Assembly (NCBI GenBank): GCA_928721915.1 | Contig: CAKMVZ010000005.1 | Coordinates: 85,644-149,643 of the forward strand | DNA: 64,000 nucleotides | Source of the DNA: an uncultured Clostridia bacterium | GTDB lineage: Bacteria > Bacillota > Clostridia > TANB77 > CAG-508 | Reading direction: 5' to 3' | In this document: one piece after another, positions 10,025 to 19,312 of the stretch | Position numbering within the stretch: the stretch's first letter is position 1 | Layout: each line of letters starts with the position of its first letter | Position numbers and translations under genes: made by a program | Notes under the pieces: model-generated | The model's input: only the letters and a program-made list of their open reading frames with translations | What the model was told of the DNA's origin: nothing | The model's database searches: none

Positions 10025-11423
10025 ATGAAAACTAAAATAGATGATGTAGATAGAGGAGTCTATGATATAAAAAATAAAGATAATTATGATTTTAAGATAA
10101 AAAAAGGTTTAACTAGAGAAATTATAGAAGAAATCTCTAAACAAAAAAATGACCCAGATTGGATGAGAGATTTTAGATTAAAAGCCTTAGAAGTATATGA
10201 AAAATTAGAACTTCCAACTTGGGGACCTGATTTATCAAGCCTTGATATGAGTGAAATTGCAACATATGTTAGACCAAAAACTAATATGAAAAGTAATTGG
10301 GAAGATGTTCCTGAAGATATAAAAAATACTTTTGATAAACTTCGGAATTCCAGAAGCTGAAAAAACTTCTTTAGCAGGTGTTGGAGCTCAATATGATTCA
10401 GAAGTTGTATATCATAGTATGAAAGAAGATTTAATTAAGCAAGGTGTTATATACACGGATATGGAAACTGCAGTAAGAGAATACCCTGAAATTGTAAAAG
10501 AACATTTTATGAAATGTGTTCCAGTTTATGACCATAAATTTGCTGCACTTCATGGGGCAGTTTGGTCAGGAGGTTCATTTGTTTATGTTCCAAAAAATGT
10601 TAAAGTAGATATTCCACTTCAATCATATTTTAGAATAAATTCACCAGAATCTGGTCAATTTGAGCATACTTTAATTATAGTAGATGAAGGTGCTAACCTT
10701 CATTTTATAGAAGGATGTTCTGCTCCAAAATATAATAAAGTAAATCTTCATGCTGGTTGTGTTGAGCTATTTGTTAAAGACAATGGCTATTTAAGATATT
10801 CAACAATTGAAAATTGGTCAAAAAATATGTTAAATTTAAACACTAAAAAAGCAATTGTTGGAAAAAATGCAGAGGTAGATTGGGTTACGGGTTCTTTTGG
10901 TTCTAAAATTTCAATGCTTTATCCAATGAGTATTTTAAATGGAGAAGGATCTAAAACGGAATACACTGGAATTACTTTTGCAGGTGAAGGACAAAACCTA
11001 GATACAGGATTTAAAACAGTTCATAATGCACCAAATACTTCAAGTGTTGTAAACTCAAAATCAATCTCAAAAAGTGGTGGAAAATGTACATATAGATCAT
11101 TAGTTAGAATTAATGAAATTGCAAAAGGTTCAAAAGCGTCAGTATCATGTGAATCATTAATGCTAGATGATATTTCAGTTTCTGATACAATACCTGTAAA
11201 TGATATAAGAACTGATGAAGTAGAATTTTCACATGAAGCAAAAATTGGAAAAATTAGCGATAAAGCAATTTTCTACTTAATGAGTAGAGGTTTATCAGAA
11301 GAGGATGCAAAAGCAATGATAGTAAGAGGATTTGCATATCCAATATCAAAAGAACTTCCAGTTGAATATGCAGTAGAAATGAATAATTTAATTAATTTAG
11401 AATTAGAGGGGTCTATTGGTTAA
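10025..11423 (+). CDS. sufB: Fe-S scaffold protein SufB, one CGG +1 shift
   Basis: Scaffold subunit on which the nascent Fe-S cluster forms with SufC and SufD. It is read as 10025-10342, skip C10343, then 10344-11423 (465 residues, normal length). The first frame has the SufB N-terminus (LTREIIEEISKQKNDPDWM, LPTWGPDL) up to FDKL. The +1 frame gives GIPEAEKTSLAGVGAQYDSE, the invariant SufB segment, then the beta-helix core and SRGLSEEDAKAMIVRGF. The unshifted frame would end after about 112 residues. ATG 10025 follows AGAGAGG. A minus-strand gene lies between sufB and sufD. Confidence 0.93.
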
Positions 11424-11431
11424 TAAAATAA

Positions 11432-11450
11432 CGGCTCTATAGAAGAGCCG
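11432..11450. terminator. hairpin between sufB and the antisense small gene
   Basis: CGGCTCT and AGAGCCG pair around a 5-base loop. On the minus strand it is followed by TTATTTTATT, so it terminates the small convergent gene; on the plus strand a weaker CCATTTTT follows, which may lower expression of the distal suf genes. Confidence 0.6.
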
Positions 11451-11479
11451 CCATTTTTAAATGGTGGAGTGGCAAAGGT

Positions 11480-11668
11480 TCATTTTTCAAGCAATTCAGG
11501 TAATACAATTGCAAGTAATGACCAAAGGCAAACCCAAAAGAAAGTAAGTAGTACAATTACAAATTTTGGTACTAAAAAATTGTTGCTAATAAAAATGGCT
11601 GCACCAATGCCAAATGCGGTAATAGCTACACACATTAACCGTAGAAATAAAACTAGAAATTTTCGCAC
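11480..11668 (-). CDS. small two-helix membrane protein inside the suf operon, antisense; CGG used as Arg
   Basis: A 62-residue hydrophobic protein with two predicted membrane helices (about residues 5-27 and 33-57). A perfect AAGGAGG lies just upstream of its GTG start, and a hairpin terminator follows on its own strand, so it looks like a complete expression unit. It interrupts the otherwise continuous sufB-sufD order. Codon 10 (11641-11639) is CGG, read as Arg; a +1 shift there would give Gly then an immediate stop. This groups it with the other minus-strand accessory genes that use CGG in the standard way. Function unknown. Confidence 0.55.
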   Translation of the reverse strand: MRKFLVLFLRLMCVAITAFGIGAAIFISNNFLVPKFVIVLLTFFWVCLWSLLAIVLPELLEK

Positions 11669-11782
11669 GATAACTCCTCCTTATATAAAATTTTATAATA
11701 AATTATTATAGCATTAATAGTTAAATAAATCAAATGAAATGTTTTTTAAAAATGAAAACAGATTATGAAAAGAGGATTAATT

Positions 11783-12883
11783 ATGAAAGAGTTAGTATTA
11801 AATGAAACTCCGGTTAGGACTTCTAGAAATTTTCATATTAATAATATTAAATTAGAAAATATAAATATTTCAGATGTTTCAAAAAGATTTGATAATGTTA
11901 TTATAAAAAATGATTCATCAAAAAATATTATTTCAAATGAAGTATCTAGAGCTAAACTAGAATATGGTTTAAATGAAGATTTAGAGTCACAAGTAAATTT
12001 AGTAGCAAATCAAAAATATAAAATTTTAATTGATAGCAAAACTTCAAAAAATGTAGAGATAGACTTTAATTTTGATAGTAATAATAAAGAACTTATTGAC
12101 AATATCGAAATTGAAGCACTTGAAGGTTCAAAAGCTAATATTATAATAAAATATGATAATAGCTTAAGTTTAAACTGTTTAAAACCAAGTGAACCAAATC
12201 AAGATGAAAAATTTTACCATAATGGTATTATTAGAGTTTTAGCAAAAAAAGATTCAAATATTAATATTACATTAGTAAATTTTATGAATACTAAATCTGA
12301 TAATTTCTTAAGTATAGAGAATAACTTAGAAGAAAATGCAAAACTTAAATATACGATTATTGATTTTGGTGGTAAAAATAGTATTACAAATTATTTTTCT
12401 AATTTGCATGGTAAATTTTCAAATAATATTTTAAATACTATCTATTTAGGACAAGAAAGTCAAGTTTTTGATTTAAATTACATAGCAAATTTAAAAGGAG
12501 AAAAAACAAATATTGATATAGAGGTTCAAGGAGCTTTAAAAGATGAAGCTAAAAAGAATTTTAAAGGAACTATAGATTTTAAGAAAGGCTCTAAAAAAGC
12601 AAAAGGAAATGAAAATGAATTTTGCATGTTATTATCAGATAAAGCAAGATCTATAGCTCTTCCAATGCTTTTATGTTCAGAAGAAGAGGTTGAAGGAAAT
12701 CATTCTACAAGTAGTGATAGAGCAGGAGACAAAGAACTTTTTTACATAATGAGCAGAGGTTTTGAATATAAAGAAGCAATGAAATTATTAGTTAAAGCTA
12801 ATTTTAATAAGATATTAGAAAATATAAAAGATGAAGATTTAAAATTAAAAATTTTACAAGAGATTGATAGAAAATTAGATTAA
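11783..12883 (+). CDS. sufD: Fe-S assembly protein SufD
   Basis: Second SufB-family subunit of the SufBCD complex, 366 residues. The N-terminal part is poorly conserved; the C-terminal half has the beta-helix typical of SufB/SufD and the motif CSEEEVEGNHSTSSDRAGDK (about 312-331), then YIMSRGFEYKEAMKLLVKA. The conserved GNH is the SufD counterpart of the SufB HEA motif. It has no CGG site, unlike its neighbours SufB, SufS and SufU. ATG 11783 is preferred because AGAGGA lies 7 bases upstream; the in-frame ATG at 11765 has none. Confidence 0.88.
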   Translation: MKELVLNETPVRTSRNFHINNIKLENINISDVSKRFDNVIIKNDSSKNIISNEVSRAKLEYGLNEDLESQVNLVANQKYKILIDSKTSKNVEIDFNFDSNNKELIDNIEIEALEGSKANIIIKYDNSLSLNCLKPSEPNQDEKFYHNGIIRVLAKKDSNINITLVNFMNTKSDNFLSIENNLEENAKLKYTIIDFGGKNSITNYFSNLHGKFSNNILNTIYLGQESQVFDLNYIANLKGEKTNIDIEVQGALKDEAKKNFKGTIDFKKGSKKAKGNENEFCMLLSDKARSIALPMLLCSEEEVEGNHSTSSDRAGDKELFYIMSRGFEYKEAMKLLVKANFNKILENIKDEDLKLKILQEIDRKLD

Positions 12884-12904
12884 TTTTTTAAGAGGTGAAA
12901 AAAT

Positions 12905-14120
12905 ATGGATATAAAAAAAGATTTTCCATTATTAGAAAATAGAAATATTGCTTATTTAGATAGTGGTGCAACAAGTCAAAAACCAATTCAGGTAATTAAT
13001 AGTATAAAAGAATTTTATGAGACTAAAAATGCTAATCCACATAGAGGAGCATATGGACTAAGCATTGAAGCAACTGAAATTTACGAATCTACAAGAGAAA
13101 AAATTGCAAAATTTATAAATGCCAAAAATTCAAATCAAATTATATTTTCTAAAAATGCAACAGAAAGCTTAAATTTATTAGCATATTCATATGGCTTAGA
13201 AAACATAAAAAAAGATGATGAAATTTGTATTTCAATAATGGAACATCATTCAAATTTAGTTCCATGGCAAAAAGTTGTTAAAACAAAGCAAGCTAAGTTA
13301 AATTATATGTATATAAATAAAGATTTTGAAATTTCAGATAAAGAAATTGAAGAAAAAATTACAGATAAAACAAAAATTGTTGGGATTACTCATGTTTCAA
13401 ACGTATTAGGTACAATAAATAATATCCAAAAAATTATAGAATATGCTCATAAAAAAGGAGCCATAGTTATAGTAGATGCGTCTCAGAGTATTCCACATAT
13501 GAAAATAGATGTACAAAAATTAGACTGTGATTTTTTAGTTTTTTCTGGGCATAAAATGCTTTCGCCTCTAGGAATTGGTGTGCTATATGGAAAGCAAGAG
13601 TTATTAGAAAATATGACCCCATTTTTAATGGGAGGAGACATGATAGAATATGTTTATGAGCAGGATACAACTTTTGCTCCTTTGCCTAATAAATTTGAAG
13701 CTGGAACTCAGAATGTAGAAGGTGTAATTGGTTTAGGAGCGGCTATTGATTATATTCAAAATATTGGCTATAATAAGTTACAGGAAATTGAAAGTGAAGT
13801 TGTAGGTTATGCAATAGAAGAACTTAAAAAAATTGATTACTTAAGTTTATATTTAACTCCAAATTTAAAGAATCATACAGGTGTAATTTCATTTAATATA
13901 AAAGGAATTCACCCACATGATACTGCAAGTATTTTAGATCAAGAAGGAGTATGTGTGCGTTCTCGGAAATCATTGTGCTCAACCATTAATGCGATTTTTA
14001 GGAATTGATTCAACATGTAGAGCTTCATTTTACTTATATAATACTAAAGAAGATGTAGACAAATTAGTGTATGGTATAAAAAAAGCTTATGATATGTTTA
14101 AAAAATATATAAAAATTTAA
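12905..14120 (+). CDS. sufS: cysteine desulfurase SufS, one CGG +1 shift
   Basis: A PLP enzyme that takes sulfur from cysteine and passes it to SufU. It is read as 12905-13963, skip C13964, then 13965-14120 (404 residues, full length). The first frame holds [28 protein letters not shown] and the PLP-lysine motif [17 protein letters not shown]. After CVRS the +1 frame gives [20 protein letters not shown], which contains the catalytic Cys of the HCAQPL motif. The unshifted product would therefore lack the active-site Cys and stop after 14 codons. The ribosome binding site AAGAGGTG lies upstream. Confidence 0.93.
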
Positions 14121-14135
14121 AGAAAAGAGAAGTTT

Positions 14136-14604
14136 ATGGAAAATTTAGATGAGATTTATAATGAAATTATTATGGAACATGGAATGAGTTCATATAATAA
14201 GAAAAAATTAGATAATTCAGATTTTACAGAAATGGGACATAACCCAAGCTGCGGTGATGAAATAAGTTTAGAAATAAAACTAAACCGGAAATATAATTGA
14301 GGACATGGCTTTTTTGGGCCATGGTTGTGCAATATCTCAAGCTTCTACATCTATTATGATAGATACTTTAAAAGGAAAAACAATAGAAGAAGCAAAAGAA
14401 ATTATAAAAACTTTTATTGGAATGATAAAAAGAGAGATAAAAGATGAAAAAGAATTAGAAAAATTAGAAGATGCTATTGCTTTTAAAAATGTTTCAAATA
14501 TGCCAGCTAGAGTAAAATGTGCACTTTTAGCATGGCATACTTTAGAGGATATGATAGATAAGGGAGAAAAAGAAGGAAAGATTAAATCAGCTTGCTGTGG
14601 ATAG
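14136..14604 (+). CDS. sufU: sulfur-transfer protein SufU, one CGG +1 shift
   Basis: A zinc-dependent sulfur acceptor working with SufS in Gram-positive SUF systems. It is read as 14136-14285, skip C14286, then 14287-14604 (155 residues). The first frame starts MENLDEIYNEIIMEH and includes MGHNPSCGDEI with the first zinc Cys. The +1 frame starts after LN with GNIIEDMAFLGHGCAISQAS, bringing in the second Cys. The third Cys is in RVKCALLAWHTLEDM. A final CCG tail is present. The unshifted frame stops 4 codons after the site. The start lies 15 bases after sufS and follows GAGAAG. Confidence 0.92.
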
Positions 14605-14647
14605 TATTAATAATATAAGTAGTAAAAAATGTAGGAAGGTATTTAAG

Positions 14648-15698
14648 ATGAGCCAAGAAAAGGTTTTATTAGGTATGAGTGGAGGAGTTGATAGTTCTGT
14701 TTCTGCTTTGCTTTTAAAAAATAAAGGTTATGATGTAATTGGAGCAACTTTAGAATTATATTCTGATGAAAATTCCAAACAAAATGAAAATGATGATGCT
14801 AAAAAAATTTGTGATTTTTTAAAAATACCATATTTTTATTATGATTATAAAAACGAATTTAAGAAACATGTTATAAATGATTTTATTGAGTGTTATTCTA
14901 ATTGTAAAACTCCTAATCCATGTATAGAGTGTAATAAATATATGAAATTTGGAGTTATGTTTGAAAAAGCCAAAGAACTTCGGATGTAAATATGTTGCTA
15001 CTGGTCATTATGCTAAAACAGAATTTAGTAAAAAATATAATAGATATGTTTTGAAAAAATCTAATGCTGGAAAAAAAGACCAGAGTTATGTTTTATGGAA
15101 TATACCAAAAAAGCTTTTAGAATACATAATTTTTCCTTTAGGAGATTTTAAAAGCAAAGATGAAATTAGAAATATTGCCATAGAAAATGATTTACATGTG
15201 GCGAGCAAGCCTGATAGTGAAGATATTTGCTTTATTCCAAATGGTAATTACAAAGAATTTTTAGAAAAAAATTCTAATATTAAACCAAAAGAAGGAAATA
15301 TTGTTGATTTATCAGGAAAAATTTTAGGAAAACATTCAGGATTATATAATTATACTATTGGGCAAAGAAAAGGGCTTGGAATTTCAAATCCAGTTCCACT
15401 TTTTGTTGTAGGTTTTAATAAAGAGAAAAATGAAGTTATTGTTGGAGAAGAGGACAAACTCTATAAATCTGAGATTTTGGTTGCTGATATTAATTTACTT
15501 TTATTTGATGAGATAAAAGAGCCTTTAAATGTTCAGGTTAAGACTAGATATTCTTCAAAATTAGCTGATGCTATTATTACAAAAGAGGGAAGAAATATTA
15601 AAGTGGTTTTTGATGAGCCACAAAGGGCTATAACTCCTGGACAATCGGCAGTGTTTTATATTGATGATATTGTTTTAGGTGGGGGAAAAATTCTTTAA
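14648..15698 (+). CDS. mnmA: tRNA-specific 2-thiouridylase MnmA, one CGG +1 shift
   Basis: Makes 2-thiouridine at the wobble position of tRNA Lys, Glu and Gln, using sulfur relayed from a cysteine desulfurase; its place directly behind SUF fits. It is read as 14648-14980, skip C14981, then 14982-15698 (349 residues, full length). The PP-loop GMSGGVDSS and the catalytic-Cys region NPCIECN are in the first frame. After AKEL the +1 frame gives GCKYVATGHYA, the KDQSYVLW motif and SEDICFIPNGNY with the second active Cys. The unshifted frame stops one codon after the one following the site. ATG 14648 follows AGGAAGG. Confidence 0.92.
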
Positions 15699-15711
15699 AT
15701 TTTTATATTTT

Positions 15712-15841
15712 GGATTTTTGATCTGGAATTTTTAGGTTTCTGATTTTGATTCCGAAATTTTTGATTTTTGCTTTTAGTTCTAGAACTTTTGAGATTTTGC
15801 TATTTAGTCTGAAATTTTTGGAGGTTTCTGCTATTTAGTCC
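15712..15841. repeat. degenerate 30-base tandem repeats abutting an inverted-repeat element
   Basis: About five imperfect units of roughly 30 bases, each with a form of GTCTGAAATTTTTGG followed by TTTCTGCTATTTA. The last unit runs directly into the left arm of the inverted repeat at 15842. The same arrangement, with different sequence, is seen at 23915-24045. Confidence 0.55.
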
Positions 15842-16038
15842 GGAATTTGGGTTGTATAATATTTATTACATTCCGCTCCTCGGCTTCCGGCGTGCCTGAA
15901 CAAATTCTAATAAAACCCGAACGAAACTTTCCACCGACTTCGCGCTGGCTTTTCTTTTCGGCTTTTATAAGAATTTGTAACATTCACTCTGGTCACATTC
16001 GTCGCTCCATTTCATAAATATTATACAACCCAAATTCC
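15842..16038. repeat. 197-base nested inverted-repeat element
   Basis: Perfect 24-base inverted arms at 15842-15865 and 16015-16038 enclose a GC-richer interior. A second, imperfect inverted pair inside (near 15899-15915 and 15964-15979: ACAAATTCTAATAAAA with TTTTATAAGAATTTGT) gives a nested hairpin. There is no reading frame with a ribosome binding site. It could be a miniature mobile element, a structured RNA or a long terminator-like block after mnmA. The remaining bases up to 16257 are AT-rich leader with a ribosome binding site (AAGTGAGG) for the next gene. Confidence 0.6.
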
Positions 16039-16257
16039 TAGTGAGTGCAATAATTTTAGAAATTTAGAAATTCAGAATTTTAGAAATTTAAATTTCAAGG
16101 AGTTAGGAATTTAGAATTTTTAAATTATAAATTGTGGCTATAAATTTTTGAGGGGTGAAATTTTAAAAAGTAAATTTAAAGATTAAAAAGTAGCAATATT
16201 TTAGAAATTTTGCTTTTATAAAATTAACTTATTAATATAAAAAAGTGAGGTAATAAA

Positions 16258-17509
16258 ATGTATAAAGAATTAGGTATAAAAGATGAAGTAATTAATATGG
16301 CAAAAGAAATTGATGAAGATTTAAAACCGGTATTTAAAAAAATAGAAGAAAATTGTTTATTTAATAGTCAAAAAGTTTTAAAAGCATTTCAAGATAATAA
16401 AGTCTCAACAGTTGATTTTAATGAAGTTACGGGTTATGGTTTTTATGATATGGGAAGAGAAAAATTAGAAAAAGTTTATGCACAAATTTTTCGGAGCAGA
16501 GGACGCATTAGTAAGACCACAAATTATGGCTGGAACTCATGCTTTAGCTATAACATTTTTTGGACTTTTAAGATATGGTGATACTTTACTTAGTATTTCA
16601 GGTGAGCCATATGATACATTAAAAAGTGTTATAGGTATTGAAGGAGATAGCCAAAGTTCTTTAATAAAGCATGGTATAAAATATGAACAAATTGATTTAA
16701 TAAATAATGACTTTGATTATGAAAAAATTGAAGAAAGGGTAAAAAAAGGAAATATTAAATTAATTGAAATTCAACGTTCAAGAGGATATTCACAAAGAAA
16801 AAGTTTAAATATTTCTAAAATAGAAAAAGTTATAAAATTAATAAAAAATTTAGATAAAAATATAATTATTATGGTTGATAATTGCTATGGAGAATTTGTA
16901 GAGGATAAAGAGCCTACAGAAGTTGGTGCAGATATTTTTGTAAGTTCTTTAATGAAAAATTTAGGTGCTGGAATTGCAACTTCAGGTGGATATGTTGTAG
17001 GTAGAAAAGATTTAATTCATTTAGTTGCAGAAAGATTAACATTTCCAACATGTGGTAAAGATTTAGGAGCTAATTTTAATCAATTACTTTCTTATTATAA
17101 GGGGTTATTTATGGCTCCAAGTGTTGTTGCATCAAGTTTAAAAACCATGGTATTTGCAAGTAGAATGCTAGAAAAATTTGGTTTTAAAAATGTAATTCCA
17201 AAATATAATGAAAAAAGAGCTGATATAATTCAAACTATTGACTTAGGAACTGAAGAAAATTTAGTTAAGTTTTGCCAAGGAATGCAAAAAGGTTCTCCAA
17301 TTGAAAGCTATGTAACTCCTGTTCCAGATGATATGCCGGGGTATCAGTATAAAGAAATAATGGCAAGTGGTAGTTTTACTCCAGGTGCAACAATTGAGCT
17401 TAGCTGTGATGGACCAATTTGCCCTCCATATACTGCATATATGCAAGGTGGATTAACTTTTGAATATGGAAAATTAGGAATTATGATGGCAATTAGTAAT
17501 ATGCTTTAA
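16258..17509 (+). CDS. YnbB-like PLP enzyme (methionine gamma-lyase family), one CGG +1 shift
   Basis: A Cys/Met-metabolism-type PLP protein close to B. subtilis YnbB, often annotated as methionine gamma-lyase family or aluminium-resistance protein; its real substrate is not known. It is read as 16258-16491, skip C16492, then 16493-17509 (416 residues, matching the family). The first frame ends GYGFYDMGREKLEKVYAQIF. The +1 frame continues GAEDALVRPQIMAGTHALAI, the conserved start of the PLP fold, then MVDNCYGEFVE and the lysine region SSLMKNLGAGIATSGGYVVG. The unshifted frame stops 29 codons on. In many Firmicutes this gene lies near glnR/glnA or miaA/hfq; here it is beside thyA. Confidence 0.85.
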
Positions 17510-17523
17510 AATAATTTTATAAA

Positions 17524-17558
17524 ATGCACAATCTAAAAAAAGAATTGTGTATTTTTTA
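17524..17558 (+). terminator. terminator after the YnbB-like gene
   Basis: TGCACAAT and ATTGTGTA form an 8-base stem with an A-rich loop, followed by a T run. Confidence 0.65.
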
Positions 17559-17585
17559 TTTTGTAAAATTTTGTCTAAAATTTGC

Positions 17586-17746
17586 TTTACAATTAAAAAA
17601 AATAGTGATATATAAATACAAGAATTGCAATTTTGTAATTTAAAAAATATTTTTAAGATTTATTTAAGAAAAGGAGGATATAATACATTTTACGCTTGAG
17701 GGTGAGTCAAGTAATTTTAAGCTAATGGTGTATTATACAAAAAGCT
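17586..17746 (+). promoter_or_regulatory. thyA promoter and structured leader with the SD separated from the start by a hairpin
   Basis: TTTACA (17586-17591), 17 bases and TATATA (17609-17614) form a plausible promoter. The strong Shine-Dalgarno AAGGAGG (17671-17677) is 69 bases from ATG 17747. Between them TATAATACA (17679-17687) pairs with TGTATTATA (17729-17737), and an inner stem CTTGA/TCAAG (17695-17699, 17707-17711) closes a 7-base loop. With the hairpin formed, the SD lies about 10 bases from the ATG. Either the fold bridges SD and start, as known for some T4 genes, or it is a ligand-responsive leader. I cannot match a named riboswitch. Confidence 0.5.
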
Positions 17747-18606
17747 ATGACAGAAGCGGATAAGAATTTTATAGAAACATGCAGACAAATAATTGACCAT
17801 GGATATTCTTCAGAAGGTACAAATGTTAGAACTAGATGGGAAGATGGGTCAGAAGCAAATTATTACTCAATAGTTGGTGTAACTAATAAATATGATGTTG
17901 GAAAAGAATTTCCAATGATAACTTTAAGGAATAATACAAATACAGTTAAGAGAGCAATTGATGAAGTTTTATGGATTTGGCAAAAAAAATCAAATAAGGT
18001 TTCAGATTTAAATTCTCATATTTGGGATCAATGGATGATGGATGACCGGAACTATTGGTAAAGCTTATGGCTATCAAATGGGAAAAAAATATGAATTTAA
18101 AACAAAAGATGGAATAAAAAAAATGGATCAAGTTGATTTTGTTTTATATTTATTAAAAAATGACCAATCTAGTAGACGTATCATGACAAATATTTTTAAT
18201 CATGAAGATTTAAAAGATATGGCATTAGAGCCATGTGTTTATGGAACTCAATGGTTAGTAAAAGAAGGAAAATTGCATCTTATTTTAAATCAACGTTCAC
18301 AAGATATGTTAGCCGCAAATGGCTGGAATACTATGCAATATGCAGCTTTATTATGCATGTTTGCTCAAGTTTCAAACTTAGAAGTTCGGAACTTTAACTC
18401 ATAATATTGGTGATTGTCATATTTATGATAGGCATATTCCACTTGTAAAAAAATTAATTGAAGGTAAAGCAATGGATGTTACACCTAAATTAGTTATAAA
18501 AAATCCTACTAAAAATTTCTATGATTTTAAAGTAGAAGATTTTGAAATTGAAGGATATGATTATAATAAAGAAATGAAATTAGGAAAAATTCCAGTTGCT
18601 GAGTAA
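17747..18606 (+). CDS. thyA: thymidylate synthase, two CGG +1 shifts
   Basis: Methylates dUMP to dTMP with methylene-tetrahydrofolate; DHFR follows and regenerates the cofactor. It is read as 17747-18046, skip C18047, 18048-18386, skip C18387, 18388-18606 (285 residues). Segment one has the N-terminus MTEADKNFIETCR and DLNSHIWDQWMMDD. Segment two starts GTIGKAYGYQ and contains SSRRIMTNI, the active-site EPCVYGTQW and LNQRSQDMLAANGWNTMQYA, ending LEV. Segment three starts GTLTHNIGDCHIYDRHIP and carries YDFKVEDFEIEGY. Without the first shift the catalytic Cys is lost. The N-terminus aligns with the family at ATG 17747, so the distant SD is real rather than a sign of a missed start. Confidence 0.92.
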
Positions 18607-18673
18607 TTTTTTTAAAATTACTTACATAAAATAAAAAAATATGTTATTATATAAAAGTTAGGAAAATAAAGTT

Positions 18674-19153
18674 ATGTTAAGTTTAATTGTAGCAAAAGCT
18701 AAAAACAATGTAATTGGAAAAGATAATAAATTATTATGGCATTTATCAAATGACTTAAAAAGATTTAAAAATTTAACTACAAATCATACAATGATAATGG
18801 GAAGAAAAACTTTTGAATCATTAGGAAGGGTATTACCAAATAGAAAACATGTTATATTATCACATAACCCAGATTTTAAAGTTAAAGATGAAAATGTTGA
18901 AATAGTTCATTCTATTGATGAGCTAAAGCGATATATAGAAGGCAAAGAAGAAGTTTTTGTAATAGGTGGTGCAATGATTTATAATTTGCTAATGCCGTAT
19001 GTTACAAAAATGTATATTACAGAAATTGATAAAGACTTTGAAGGGGATACGGTTTTTCCTCCTGTAGACCATGAAAAATGGAAAGAAATAAATAGAATTC
19101 AAAATGAAGAAAATGGCTTAAAATATGATTTTGTAGATTATGAAAGAAAATAA
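18674..19153 (+). CDS. dfrA: dihydrofolate reductase
   Basis: Reduces dihydrofolate to tetrahydrofolate with NADPH, completing the thymidylate cycle with ThyA 67 bases upstream. 159 residues, typical length. Visible motifs are LIVAKAKNNVIGKDNKLLWH at the N-terminus, the NADPH motif MGRKTFESLG, RKHVILSH, and EVFVIGGAMIYNLLMPYVTK with the GGA loop. The acidic active-site residue of the usual LPWxLPxDL motif is Asp in LLWHLSNDLKRF. There is no CGG site. TAGGAAAAT upstream is a weak ribosome binding site. Confidence 0.92.
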   Translation: MLSLIVAKAKNNVIGKDNKLLWHLSNDLKRFKNLTTNHTMIMGRKTFESLGRVLPNRKHVILSHNPDFKVKDENVEIVHSIDELKRYIEGKEEVFVIGGAMIYNLLMPYVTKMYITEIDKDFEGDTVFPPVDHEKWKEINRIQNEENGLKYDFVDYERK

Positions 19154-19312
19154 TAATAAAAATAAGAATCCTTTTAAATTTTTTTAAGAGGACTCTATTA
19201 ATTTAAAAATATAGTTTTTTAAGACTTAAAATTAAAGTCTAATATATAAATTATAATATTATAATAAAGAAAGGAGTGAAATAAAGTCTTTATAAAAGGC
19301 TTAAATAAGATT

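Noticed and set aside
17671..17746. Naming the thyA leader as a known tetrahydrofolate riboswitch
   Set aside because: The length and the conserved core that I remember for that class are not matched; only a structured leader is claimed.
17747..18606. A group I intron in thyA, as in phage T4 td
   Set aside because: The two interruptions are single bases at CGG; no extra sequence is present.
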